Of a stretch of DNA of 38,203 bases, positions 1 to 8,028 are shown in pieces; positions within the stretch are counted from its first letter, which is position 1; each line of letters starts with the position of its first letter. This DNA is from Pseudonocardia sp. MH-G8 (GTDB lineage: Bacteria; Actinomycetota; Actinomycetes; Mycobacteriales; Pseudonocardiaceae): assembly GCF_002262885.1 (NCBI RefSeq), contig NZ_NKYF01000049.1, positions 1-38,203 on the forward strand, written 5' to 3'. The position numbers and the translations under genes were made by a program. The notes beneath the pieces were generated by a model. That model made no database searches, was not told the origin of the DNA, and saw nothing but the letters and a program-made list of their open reading frames with translations.

Positions 1-103
1 GGCGGAGGGGGTACGCCCGGTCCCATCCCGAACCCGGAAGCTAAGCCCTCCAGCGCCGATGGTACTGCACTCGTTAGGGTGTGGGAGAGTAGGTCGCCGC
101 CGA
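1..103 (+). rRNA. rrf: 5S ribosomal RNA, 3' part
   Basis: The first ~100 bases carry the conserved 5S core (CCATCCCGAACCCGGAAG followed by TTAGGGTGTGGGAGAGTAGGTCG). The 5' end lies outside the window. The 3' end is placed by similarity to other actinomycete 5S genes and may be off by a few bases. It is the last gene of an rRNA operon; the rest lies upstream of the window. Confidence 0.95.
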
Positions 104-116
104 CATTCAACGTTCA

Positions 117-150
117 GTGGGCCCCCGCCAGCAGGCGGGGGCCCACTTTT
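117..150 (+). terminator. Rho-independent terminator of the rRNA operon
   Basis: A perfect 13-bp stem (117-129 with 134-146), AGCA loop and TTTT run (147-150), starting about 14 nt after the 5S end. This is a classical intrinsic terminator. The next gene starts only 13 nt beyond the T-run. Confidence 0.93.
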
Positions 151-151
151 G

Positions 152-157
152 TATCAT
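152..157 (+). promoter_or_regulatory. Candidate -10 element for a leaderless transcript
   Basis: TATCAT is followed by 6 nt and the GTG start at 164. This matches the actinobacterial TANNNT -10 with transcription starting at the start codon. No Shine-Dalgarno fits between the terminator and the GTG. A -35 would fall inside the terminator and is not consensus. Confidence 0.5.
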
Positions 158-163
158 CTACTG

Positions 164-2977
164 GTGAGTATCGCGGATGGTTCCGGCGATGACCGTTCGC
201 GACGAGATGATCGCGACGGCCGCCGTGGAAACGATGATCGACGAGGCCGCTCCGGCGGCGATGCACCGCGGAGCGGCCGCCGAGGCGAGGAGCGGGGCCG
301 CAACCCCCGCGCCGGTGAGGCGCGATCCGGCTCCGGCTGGAACGCCGACCGCAGCGCGGGCCGTGGCGAGAGCGGGTTCCGGCGGGGCGGCGCGCAGCGG
401 CCGGACCGCGGGTCGGACCGATCGGCACGCGGGCCGGTGCGTGGCGGGGGTCGGCACGGCGAGCAGGCGGCGCCGGGCGGCTCCCGTGGAGCCGGCGGCC
501 CGCGGTACGGCGGGCGTCGCGAGGAAGGCTCCGGCAGCGGCTGGGCGGGCCGTGGTGGGTCGAGGGATCGCGACAACCGATCGTCCGAGGACCGGGGCGG
601 CAGCCGCCCGGCGCGGTTCGAGCGCGGCGGGGATCGGGATCGGCCCTACCGTGGTGACCGACCGGAGCGTGGAGCTCGGCCGGATCGGGATCGGCCCTAC
701 CGTGGCGACCGATCCGAGCGTGGCGACCGCCCGGATCGGGACCGGCCATATCGTGGTGATCGACCTGATCGTGACCGGCCGTCCCGAGGGGACCGGCCCT
801 ACCGTGGCGACCGACCGGAGCGTGGAGCTCGGCCGGATCGGGATCGGCCCTACCGTGGCGACCGGCCCGAGTGGCAGGAGCGTGGCCGCCCGGAGCGTGG
901 CGGTTCGGGTCGTGCCGGTTCCGACCGTTCTGGTTCCGACCGTGGCGGCTGGGATCGCGGCGGGCGAGGGGACCGGCCGGACCGCGGCAGTCGTCCCGCC
1001 TGGCAGGAGCGTGGCGGGGAGCGCGGACGCTCCGAGCGGTCCGATGCTCCGGCGCGACCGGCGAGCGGTGGAGATCGAGACCGGTTCGACCGTGGGCGAG
1101 CGGAGCGGCCGGGTCGTTCCGACAACGCGGAGCGGGGCGACCGGGCACCGCGAGGCGGCGGATGGGACCGCCAGGGCGACGGGGGCCGTAGGGAGAGGGA
1201 CGACCGCGGCGGTGACCGGGCACGGTTCGACCGGCGAGAGGGTGGCAAGCCCGCGGAGCGCCGGGGGACGGGCACGAGCGGTACCCGACCCGACCGGTCG
1301 CAGCGGGACGAGCGCGGCCCCCGAGCCGGCGCCGACGACCGTCGGTTCACCCAGCGGCCGCCGCAGCGGGACGAGCCGCGGGTGGAGCGGCCCCGTCGCG
1401 ACGACGCGGGCTCCGGCCGCGGTGAGCGGGTGGAACGGCGCCCGGATCCCCGGCGTCAGGAGGATTCCCGTCGTAGCGAGGGTGCCGGAGCCGGCAGCGG
1501 TCGGCGCGACGACCGGGGCCCGCAGGGCGGCGGCGATCGTCGGCAGGACCGCGTTGCGGGTGAGGGCGTAGAGCGCGCAGAACGGCAGGGGTTCCGGTCG
1601 TCCGACCGGCCCGAGCGGAGCGGGTCCCGGGACGAGCGCGATGCCCGGCGTCCGAGCGCGCGCGGTGCAGGCGAGCGCGGTGACGACCGCCGGTCCGCCG
1701 GCGCGGGTCGGGGCGTCGACCGCCCTCAGCGGGAAAGGCCGTCCGGCGGGCGCGAGCGTGCCCCGCGCGGGGCCGATGCACCTGTCCGCGTGCCCGAGCC
1801 CGCGCTTCCCGAGGAGATCCTTGCGGCGGGGCTGGACGCCGAGGTGCGGCGGGATCTGCGGGGCCTGCAGCGCGACACGGCCGAGAGCGTGGCGCGGCAC
1901 CTCGTCGCGGCGGGCAGCCTGGTGGACGAGGACGCCCAGCTGGCGCTCGCGCACGCCCGGTTCGCACGGAGCAGGGCGTCCCGCATCGCCATCGTGCGAG
2001 AAGCGGCGGGCATCACCGCCTACCACGCAGGGGAATGGACCGAGGCTCTCGGCGAGTTGCGTGCCGCGCGTCGCATGGGCGGTGGCCCGGGGCATCTCGC
2101 GGTCATGGCCGACATCGAACGCGCGCTCGGCCGGCCCGAGCGCGCCCTCGAGCTCAGCCGTGGGCCCGAGGTGCGTGACCTGGACCGGGCGGAGGCCATC
2201 GAGCTCGCCATCGTCGCCGCCGGGGCGCGGCGCGATCTCGGCGAGCTGGACGCCGCCGTCGTCAGCCTGCAGATCCCGGAGCTCGACGCGGCACGACGCG
2301 ACCCGTGGAGCGCGCGCCTGTTCTACGCCTACGCGGACAACCTCGCTGCCGCCGGCCGGGAGGCGGACGCGCTGCAGTGGTTCGTCCACACGGTCGACGC
2401 GGACGCGGACGGGGAGACCGATGCCGATCGCCGGATCGCGGACCTGACCGGAGAGCCGCTGTCCGAGGACGACGTCACCTTCGGCATCGAGGAGGAGCCG
2501 TCCGGGGCGGACGACACGGCGGCGGACGACACAGCGGCGACCGCGTCGGAAGCCGATTCGGTTCGTGACGACACGTCCGAGGCCTCGGCGAGCGATGTGC
2601 GGGACGGGGGCGGGTCGAGCGATGACCGCGAGCGCCCGACCGACGATGCGACGCCGTCCGGAGCCGAACCGGCGTCAGCGGCGGGTGCGAACGCCGATCC
2701 GGTCGACGCCGGCGAGGACGCGGGCTCGGCCCACGCCGATCCGGCGGACCCCGATGACCCGGCGGACCCCGACGACCCGACTGATGTGAGTGCGGCTGAC
2801 GCAGGCCCCGGTGTCGATGTCGATTCGGCCGACGTCGATTCGGCCGATGCGGGGCACGCGGATGCGGTCGCTGCGCCCGAGGCGGTGACGGACCCGACGA
2901 CGGCCCCGACGACCAGCGCGAAGGACCAGCCTCCCGGCGACGTCTCCGTCGACGACGCCGAGGGTCCGGGCCGGTGA
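164..2977 (+). CDS. Giant Arg/Asp/Gly-rich protein with TPR-like domain (Rv1691-type)
   Basis: The protein is 937 residues from GTG 164. Residues ~1-540 are low complexity, dominated by Arg, Asp, Gly and Ser. Around residues 155-236 there is an imperfect tandem repeat of the type DRDRPYRGDRPERGARP. Residues ~545-765 are alanine- and leucine-rich helices with a TPR-like pattern; this is the part comparable to the ~250-residue M. tuberculosis Rv1691. The tail (~765-937) is acidic, with short Asp/Ala/Pro repeats. The following HAD gene overlaps its stop by 4 nt, as in the Rv1691-Rv1692 order. No signal peptide or membrane segment is seen, so it should be cytosolic. Function is unknown; the basic-acidic disordered part next to an rRNA operon suggests, but does not show, an RNA or ribosome role. 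Frames starting earlier, inside the 5S gene, are rejected because they cross the terminator. Confidence 0.85.
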   Translation: MSIADGSGDDRSRRDDRDGRRGNDDRRGRSGGDAPRSGRRGEERGRNPRAGEARSGSGWNADRSAGRGESGFRRGGAQRPDRGSDRSARGPVRGGGRHGEQAAPGGSRGAGGPRYGGRREEGSGSGWAGRGGSRDRDNRSSEDRGGSRPARFERGGDRDRPYRGDRPERGARPDRDRPYRGDRSERGDRPDRDRPYRGDRPDRDRPSRGDRPYRGDRPERGARPDRDRPYRGDRPEWQERGRPERGGSGRAGSDRSGSDRGGWDRGGRGDRPDRGSRPAWQERGGERGRSERSDAPARPASGGDRDRFDRGRAERPGRSDNAERGDRAPRGGGWDRQGDGGRRERDDRGGDRARFDRREGGKPAERRGTGTSGTRPDRSQRDERGPRAGADDRRFTQRPPQRDEPRVERPRRDDAGSGRGERVERRPDPRRQEDSRRSEGAGAGSGRRDDRGPQGGGDRRQDRVAGEGVERAERQGFRSSDRPERSGSRDERDARRPSARGAGERGDDRRSAGAGRGVDRPQRERPSGGRERAPRGADAPVRVPEPALPEEILAAGLDAEVRRDLRGLQRDTAESVARHLVAAGSLVDEDAQLALAHARFARSRASRIAIVREAAGITAYHAGEWTEALGELRAARRMGGGPGHLAVMADIERALGRPERALELSRGPEVRDLDRAEAIELAIVAAGARRDLGELDAAVVSLQIPELDAARRDPWSARLFYAYADNLAAAGREADALQWFVHTVDADADGETDADRRIADLTGEPLSEDDVTFGIEEEPSGADDTAADDTAATASEADSVRDDTSEASASDVRDGGGSSDDRERPTDDATPSGAEPASAAGANADPVDAGEDAGSAHADPADPDDPADPDDPTDVSAADAGPGVDVDSADVDSADAGHADAVAAPEAVTDPTTAPTTSAKDQPPGDVSVDDAEGPGR
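634..870 (+). repeat. In-gene tandem repeat encoding DRPYRGDRPERG units
   Basis: Near-identical segments of about 30-50 bases recur five to six times inside the TPR-protein gene, for example GATCGGGATCGGCCCTACCG near 635, 683 and 838. They encode repeats built on DRPYRGDRPERG. Identity is kept at the DNA level, which suggests recent expansion by slippage or unequal recombination. Copy number probably differs between strains. Confidence 0.85.
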
Positions 2978-4092
2978 GCGACCTGCTCGCGCGCCACGAC
3001 GTGCTGCTCGCGGACCTGGACGGCACGCTCTACCGCGGTCCGGCGGTCGTGCCGGGCGCCGTGGAGGCGGTGCGGGGTGCGGTGCAGCGGGGCGTGCGCA
3101 CGGTGTACGTCACCAACAACGCCTCGCGCCGTCCGGCCGCGGTGGCCGAGCACCTCGAGGAGCTGGGGTTCCCTGCCGGCCCCGAGGACGTGGTGGCGAG
3201 CTCGCAGGCCGCGGCGGCGCTGCTGGCCGAGCAGCTGCCTGCCGGGGCGCGCGTGCTCGTCGTCGGCACCGAGGCGCTTGTGGCGGAGGTGACGGCGCAG
3301 GGCCTGCAGGTGACCGCGCGGGCGGAGGACGCCGACGCGGTCGTGCAGGGCCACAACCCGGACACCGGGTGGCGCCAACTCGCAGAGGCGACCGTCGCGG
3401 TGCGCGGCGGGGCGCTCTGGGTCGCGTGCAACGTCGACCCGACGCTGCCGACCGAGCGCGGCCCGATGCCCGGCAACGGTGCGATGGTCGGCGTGGTGCG
3501 ACTGGCCACGGGGCGCGAACCGCAGGTCGCGGGCAAGCCGGGGCCGGCGTTGCTGCGCGAGGCGGCGCGCCGCACGGGGGCACAGCGTCCGCTGATGGTC
3601 GGTGACCGCCTGGACACCGACATCGAGGGTGGTCGCGCCGCCGGCATGCCCACGCTGCTGGTGCTCACCGGCGTCTCGGACGCCGCGGAGCTGCTGGCCG
3701 CGCCACCCGCGCTGCGGCCCGACTACGTGGGTGCCGACCTGGAATCGCTCACCGCGCCCGCGGACGGCCTCGCGCCGGGCCCGCGACCGGGGTGGGACGT
3801 GCGCGCGGAGGGGTCCGGCGTCCTGGTGCTGTCCGGGGACGGGAGCGACGCGGTCGACGCGCTGCGGGCGCTCTGCGCGGCGCACTGGGCCGCGGGGGGC
3901 GGGCCCGCGCAGGTCGCGGCGGACGGGCCGGCGGCCCGGGACGCGCTGCGCCGGCTCGGCCTCGACGCGCCGGGCGCAGGCTCGGCTACCGTGGCGAGCA
4001 GCGGTCCGGCCCCAGGCAGCAGCCCGATGCCCGACACCAGCGACACCAGCGACGACGGCACCAGCGACGACACGGCGGGAGCGCACCGATGA
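2974..4092 (+). CDS. HAD-superfamily (IIA) phosphatase, glycerol-3-phosphate phosphatase type
   Basis: The 372-residue protein starts at GTG 2974, overlapping the previous stop by 4 nt. HAD motifs are all present: DLDGT with nucleophile D14 and acid/base D16, TNN near residue 47 (motif II), a GKPGP lysine (motif III) and GDRLDTDI (motif IV). It fits the NagD-like class with a C2 cap. Position corresponds to M. tuberculosis Rv1692, described as a glycerol-3-phosphate phosphatase in phospholipid recycling. Residues ~265-335 form an extra C-terminal domain, also present in the Rv1692 type, and the last ~25 residues are a Ser/Thr/Asp linker. Substrate is inferred from orthology and position only. 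Confidence 0.9.
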   Translation: MSDLLARHDVLLADLDGTLYRGPAVVPGAVEAVRGAVQRGVRTVYVTNNASRRPAAVAEHLEELGFPAGPEDVVASSQAAAALLAEQLPAGARVLVVGTEALVAEVTAQGLQVTARAEDADAVVQGHNPDTGWRQLAEATVAVRGGALWVACNVDPTLPTERGPMPGNGAMVGVVRLATGREPQVAGKPGPALLREAARRTGAQRPLMVGDRLDTDIEGGRAAGMPTLLVLTGVSDAAELLAAPPALRPDYVGADLESLTAPADGLAPGPRPGWDVRAEGSGVLVLSGDGSDAVDALRALCAAHWAAGGGPAQVAADGPAARDALRRLGLDAPGAGSATVASSGPAPGSSPMPDTSDTSDDGTSDDTAGAHR

Positions 4093-4271
4093 CCGTCCCC
4101 ACCCCGGGGCCCCCGCCCCGCCCGGCGGACCCCCTCGTGGCCGTCGACCGGGCCGTGGCCGGGCTCGACGGGCTGGCCGATCGTCCGCTCGGCGAGCACG
4201 TCGAGGTGTTCGAGCGGGTCCACGCGGCGCTCGGCGACGCGCTGGCGGCCGGGTCGTCGGGCGGCGCGTGA
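4089..4271 (+). CDS. Small conserved protein, Rv1693-type
   Basis: This is a 60-residue protein from ATG 4089, overlapping the HAD stop by 4 nt (ATGA). Its own stop overlaps the tlyA GTG by 4 nt. The N-terminus is Pro-rich; residues ~16-55 form an amphipathic helical segment (VDRAVAGLDGL, then HVEVFERVHAALGDAL). M. tuberculosis has a similarly tiny gene, Rv1693, between the phosphatase and tlyA, so size and position are conserved. Function is unknown. Translational coupling on both sides supports a real gene. Confidence 0.8.
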   Translation: MTVPTPGPPPRPADPLVAVDRAVAGLDGLADRPLGEHVEVFERVHAALGDALAAGSSGGA

Positions 4272-5068
4272 GCGCGGTGACCATCCGCGCCCGCCTCGAC
4301 GCCGAGCTCGTCCGCCGCGGCCTCGCCCGCTCCCGGCAACAGGCCGCGGAGCTGATCGAGCAGGGCCGCGTGATCGTTCGCGGGGTGCCGGCGGGGAAGC
4401 CGGCCACGGTCGTCGACCGCGGCACATCCGTCGTCGTGCAGCGCGGCGACGAGCGGGACTGGGCGTCGCGGGGTGCCCACAAGCTCATCGGCGCGCTCGA
4501 CGCGTTCGCCGTCGACGTCGCCGGCCTGCGTTGCCTCGACGCCGGAGCCTCCACCGGCGGGTTCACCGACGTGCTCCTGGACCGCGGGGCCGCCGAGGTC
4601 GTCGCCGTCGACGTCGGGTACGGGCAGCTGGTGTGGCGGCTGCAGAGCGACGAGCGGGTGCACGTGCACGACCGCACGAACGTCCGCGCGCTCGCTCCTG
4701 AGGCGATCGGCGGGCCGGTCGGCCTGACGGTCGCGGACCTGTCGTTCATCTCGCTGCGCACCGTGCTGCCCGCGCTCGTCGCCTGCACCGCCGACGGCGG
4801 GGAGCTGCTGCCGATGGTCAAGCCGCAGTTCGAGGTCGGCAAGGAGCGGCTCGGGGCGGGTGGTGTGGTCCGCAGCCCGGAGCTGCGCACCGCGGCGCTC
4901 ACCGAGGTGGCGGCCGCAGCGCGCGCGCTGGGGCTGGTGCTGCGGGGCGCCGTGGCCAGTCCGCTGCCGGGGCCGTCGGGCAACGTCGAGTACTTCCTCC
5001 GGCTCGCGCGCTCCGGATCCGACACCGGGGACGCCGTGCTCGCCGCCGCCGTCGAGGAGGGCCCGTGA
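4268..5068 (+). CDS. tlyA: TlyA, 16S/23S rRNA 2'-O-ribose methyltransferase
   Basis: The protein is 266 residues. Residues ~5-60 are an S4 RNA-binding domain (RARLDAELVRRGLARSRQQ). The rest is an FtsJ-like Rossmann methyltransferase with the SAM-binding motif LDAGASTGGFTDVLLDRGA from residue 90. The expected catalytic residues are visible: K72 in GAHKL, D157 in ADLSF, K185 in MVKPQ, and a glutamate in NVEYFLRL. TlyA methylates one cytidine in each of 16S and 23S rRNA in mycobacteria, and its loss gives capreomycin and viomycin resistance. GTG 4268 overlaps the preceding stop, and nadK starts in its own stop, so it belongs to a coupled operon. Confidence 0.95.
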   Translation: MSAVTIRARLDAELVRRGLARSRQQAAELIEQGRVIVRGVPAGKPATVVDRGTSVVVQRGDERDWASRGAHKLIGALDAFAVDVAGLRCLDAGASTGGFTDVLLDRGAAEVVAVDVGYGQLVWRLQSDERVHVHDRTNVRALAPEAIGGPVGLTVADLSFISLRTVLPALVACTADGGELLPMVKPQFEVGKERLGAGGVVRSPELRTAALTEVAAAARALGLVLRGAVASPLPGPSGNVEYFLRLARSGSDTGDAVLAAAVEEGP

Positions 5069-5982
5069 GGGAGATCCTGGTCGTCCTGCACTCGGGGCGG
5101 GAGACCAACCGGCGCACCGCGGCCACGGTGGCGCACCGGCTCGCCTCGTCGGGCGTGCGGTTGCGGGTGTTGGGTGACGAGTGGGCCGAGGTGCGCAACG
5201 GCGACCTGCCCGCCGAGATGACCCCTCGCGTCGTCGACGGCAGACCGGGGTGCGCCGAGGGCGCGGAGATGGTGCTCGTCCTCGGCGGGGACGGCACGCT
5301 GCTGCGGGCCGCGGAGATGGCCCGCCCGGTCGGGGTGCCTCTGCTGGGGGTGAACCTGGGCCGCGTCGGGTTCCTCGCCGAGGCGGAGCAGGAGTCGCTG
5401 GACACGGCGTTGGACGCGATCATCGACGGTGGGTGCGCCGTCGAGGAACGGATGACGCTCGACGCCGTGGCGCGCGTCGACGGCGAGGTGCTCGCGCGCA
5501 CGTGGGCCCTCAACGAGGCCACCGTGGAGAAGAGCAGCCGGGAACGCATCCTCGAGGTCGTGCTCGAGGTGGACGGCCGGCCGGTCTCGGCGTTCGGGTG
5601 CGACGGCGTGCTGTGCGCCACGCCCACCGGCTCCACCGCCTACGCGTTCTCCGCGGGCGGCCCGCTGGTGTGGCCGCAGGTCGAGGCGCTCCTGCTGGTG
5701 CCGAGCAACGCGCACGCGCTGTTCGCCCGGCCGATGGTGATCGGTCCGGACAGCGAGGTGGCGATCGAGGTCGACCCGGACGGTCCGCCCGCCGTGCTCG
5801 ACTGCGACGGGCGCCGCACCGTCGTCCTGCCGCCCGGCGCGCGCGTCGAGCTGGCGCGCGGCGCCACCCCGGTGCGGATGGTGCGCCTGGACGGTCAGCC
5901 GTTCGCCGACCGGCTCGTCCGCAAGTTCGACCTCCCGGTGCGCGGGTGGCGTGGCGCGGCGCGGACGTCCGGTTCCCGCTGA
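5065..5982 (+). CDS. nadK: NAD kinase
   Basis: The 305-residue protein phosphorylates NAD to NADP using ATP or polyphosphate. Diagnostic motifs are LGGDGTLLRAAE (GGDGT), NLGRVGFLAE, and the NAD-binding ATPTGSTAYAFSAGGP, followed by DCDGRR near the C-terminus. Length is typical. GTG 5065 overlaps the tlyA stop by 4 nt. The tlyA-nadK-recN order is conserved in actinobacteria. It closes the coupled run that begins at 164; recN has its own promoter-like site. Confidence 0.96.
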   Translation: MREILVVLHSGRETNRRTAATVAHRLASSGVRLRVLGDEWAEVRNGDLPAEMTPRVVDGRPGCAEGAEMVLVLGGDGTLLRAAEMARPVGVPLLGVNLGRVGFLAEAEQESLDTALDAIIDGGCAVEERMTLDAVARVDGEVLARTWALNEATVEKSSRERILEVVLEVDGRPVSAFGCDGVLCATPTGSTAYAFSAGGPLVWPQVEALLLVPSNAHALFARPMVIGPDSEVAIEVDPDGPPAVLDCDGRRTVVLPPGARVELARGATPVRMVRLDGQPFADRLVRKFDLPVRGWRGAARTSGSR

Positions 5983-6042
5983 CGACGCGCGGCTGAGCGG
6001 GGGCGCGGGGCGGGCGTCGGATCCGCTGTCGGGACGGCGCCG

Positions 6043-6048
6043 TACGCT
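6043..6048 (+). promoter_or_regulatory. Candidate -10 element for leaderless recN
   Basis: TACGCT (TANNNT) is followed by 7 nt and ATG 6056, with no Shine-Dalgarno. The geometry fits leaderless transcription and favours ATG 6056 over the upstream in-frame ATG at 5951. Confidence 0.5.
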
Positions 6049-6055
6049 GCGGCCC

Positions 6056-7888
6056 ATGCTGGCCGAGATGCGGATCCAGGGCCTCGGCGTGATCGACGAC
6101 GCGACTCTGGAGCTCGACGCGGGCCTCACCGTGCTCACCGGCGAGACCGGGGCGGGCAAGACGATGGTGGTCACCGGCCTCTCGCTCCTGGGCGGGGGCC
6201 GCGCCGAGGCCTCCCGGGTGGCCGACGGCGCCCGGCGCGCGGTCGTCGAGGGGCGCTTCCACGCCGACGCCGCGGCGCTCGCCGTCGCCGACGAGGTGGG
6301 GGCCGACGCCGACGAGGACGGCACGCTCATCGCCATCCGCACCGTCTCCGCCGACGGGCGTTCCCGCGCCCACCTCGGTGGCCGGTCGGTGCCGGTCGGG
6401 GTGCTGTCCCGGCTGGCCGAGGCCACCCTCGCCGTGCACGGGCAGAACGACCAGCTGCGGCTGCTGCGCCCCGCCGAGCAGCGCGCGCTGCTGGATCGCT
6501 TCGCCGGCGACGCCGTCGCCGTGCCGCTGCAGCGCTACCGGGCCGTACGCGCCGAGTGGCAGCGGGTGGCCACCGAGCTCGTCGAGCGTCGCGACGGCGC
6601 GCGCAGGCTCGCGCAGGAGGCCGACATGCTGCGTCACGGCCTCGCCGAGATCGCCACGGTCGATCCGCAGCCGGGGGAGGACGTCGAGCTGGTCGACCTC
6701 GCGCGCCGGCTCGCCGCGGCCGACGACCTGCGCGAGGCCGCCGTCGCGGCGCAGGGTGCCCTCGTCGGGGCCGACGAGGTCGATCCCGACGCCCCCGCCG
6801 CGCTCGCCCTGATCGGCGACGCCCGGCACCGGCTCAGCGGCTCCGAGGATCCGGAGCTGGCCGCTCTCGACGCGCGGCTCGGGGAGGCGCTCGCCCTGCT
6901 CGGCGACGTCGGCACGGAGCTCACCGGCTACCTCGACCGCCTCGACGCCGACCCGGCCCGGCTCGCGCAGGTACTCGCCCGGCAGGCCGAGCTGAAGGCG
7001 CTCACCCGCAAGTACGCCGCCGACATCGACGGCGTGCGGGAATGGGCCGACGCCGCCCGCGAACGGCTGGACGGCCTCGACACCTCCGACGAGGCGCTCG
7101 CCGCTCTGGCCGCCCGCCGCGACGCGCTGGCCGGCGAGCTGGCCGAGCACGCCGCCGCCGTCACCGCGGCGCGCACCGAGGCCGCGGCGCGGCTCGCCGA
7201 GGGCGCCACCGCGGAGCTGGCCGGGCTCGCGATGCCCGACGCGCGGCTGCACGTGTCGGTCGTCCCGCGCGAGGCGGGGCCGGATGCGCCCGACGCGCTG
7301 CGGGTGGGCCGGGCGTCGCTGGTGGCGGGCACCGACGGCGTCGACGAGGTCGAGCTGCGGCTCGTCGCGCACGCCGGCGCCGGGCCGCAGCCGCTGCACA
7401 AGGGTGCCTCCGGCGGTGAGCTGTCGCGCGTGATGCTCGCCCTCGAGGTGGCGCTCGCCGGGGCCGACCCGGTGCCCACGATGGTGTTCGACGAGGTCGA
7501 CGCCGGGGTCGGTGGCCGGGCGGCGGTGGAGATCGGGCGCAGGCTGGCCCGGCTCGCGGCGCGCCACCAGGTGATCGTGGTGACCCACCTGCCGCAGGTG
7601 GCCGCCTACGCCGACCGGCACCTGGTCGTCGACAAGTCCGCGCGCGGGCAGAACGGGGCGGGGACGGATGGGCGGGTGCGCAGCATCGTGCGCACGCTGC
7701 CCGAGTCCGAGCGCATCGTCGAGCTCGCCCGGATGCTCGCCGGGCTCGACGACACCGATACCGGACGCGCCCACGCGGAGGAGCTGCTGAACGCGGCCCG
7801 CGCGCACCGGGAGGCCGACCGCGCCGCGGCCGCCCGCCCGGAGCGCACCGCCCGCAGGAGGAAGCAGGCAGCGCCCCAGCCCAGCTGA
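6056..7888 (+). CDS. recN: DNA repair protein RecN
   Basis: This 610-residue SMC-like ATPase acts in double-strand break repair. The N-terminal half carries Walker A GETGAGKT (residues 29-36). A long helical centre follows, with ATPase signature SGGELSRVMLALE and Walker B MVFDEVDAGVGG near residues 478-490. The C-terminal HLPQVAAYADRHLVVDK segment is typical. ATG 6056 gives MLAEMRIQGLGVID, matching the family N-terminus; the 5951 start would add 35 poorly conserved residues. A short Arg/Ala/Lys-rich tail follows residue ~585. A long hairpin begins at the base after the stop. Confidence 0.95.
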   Translation: MLAEMRIQGLGVIDDATLELDAGLTVLTGETGAGKTMVVTGLSLLGGGRAEASRVADGARRAVVEGRFHADAAALAVADEVGADADEDGTLIAIRTVSADGRSRAHLGGRSVPVGVLSRLAEATLAVHGQNDQLRLLRPAEQRALLDRFAGDAVAVPLQRYRAVRAEWQRVATELVERRDGARRLAQEADMLRHGLAEIATVDPQPGEDVELVDLARRLAAADDLREAAVAAQGALVGADEVDPDAPAALALIGDARHRLSGSEDPELAALDARLGEALALLGDVGTELTGYLDRLDADPARLAQVLARQAELKALTRKYAADIDGVREWADAARERLDGLDTSDEALAALAARRDALAGELAEHAAAVTAARTEAAARLAEGATAELAGLAMPDARLHVSVVPREAGPDAPDALRVGRASLVAGTDGVDEVELRLVAHAGAGPQPLHKGASGGELSRVMLALEVALAGADPVPTMVFDEVDAGVGGRAAVEIGRRLARLAARHQVIVVTHLPQVAAYADRHLVVDKSARGQNGAGTDGRVRSIVRTLPESERIVELARMLAGLDDTDTGRAHAEELLNAARAHREADRAAAARPERTARRRKQAAPQPS

Positions 7889-7954
7889 CCCGCACCTTGG
7901 AGCCGTACTGCTGCCCAGAGCGCCGGAAACAGCAGTGTGGCTCCGAGGTGCGGG
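7889..7954 (+). terminator. 25-bp hairpin directly after recN (U-less terminator or dispersed palindrome)
   Basis: Arms 7889-7913 and 7930-7954 pair over 25 positions with three G-U wobbles and no other mismatch; the loop is 16 nt. The wobbles pair only in a + strand transcript and would be A-C mismatches on the other strand, which suggests function in RNA read from recN. No U-run follows. It may be a terminator without U-tract, an mRNA 3'-end stabiliser or a repeat-family member. Confidence 0.7.
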
Positions 7955-8028
7955 AGCACGGGTGAACCCACCGTGACGGTCCGGCGTGCCTTCCTCGGAT
8001 CCTGCCGATCGGATGTCACAGTGCGTGC

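Noticed and set aside
59..163. Upstream extension of the TPR-protein frame into the 5S gene
   Set aside because: The frame would start inside 5S rRNA and cross the rRNA terminator. GTG 164 behind a -10-like element is the reasonable start.
114..2389. Several long reading frames on the - strand and in other + frames over the Arg/Asp-rich gene
   Set aside because: Low-complexity, GC-rich repeats keep all frames open. Their products are biased Pro/Arg/Ala strings without domains, while the chosen frame has the conserved TPR part and the coupled downstream gene.
2329..6426. A 1365-codon - strand frame
   Set aside because: It is antisense to five well-supported genes (HAD to recN) and encodes no recognisable domain.
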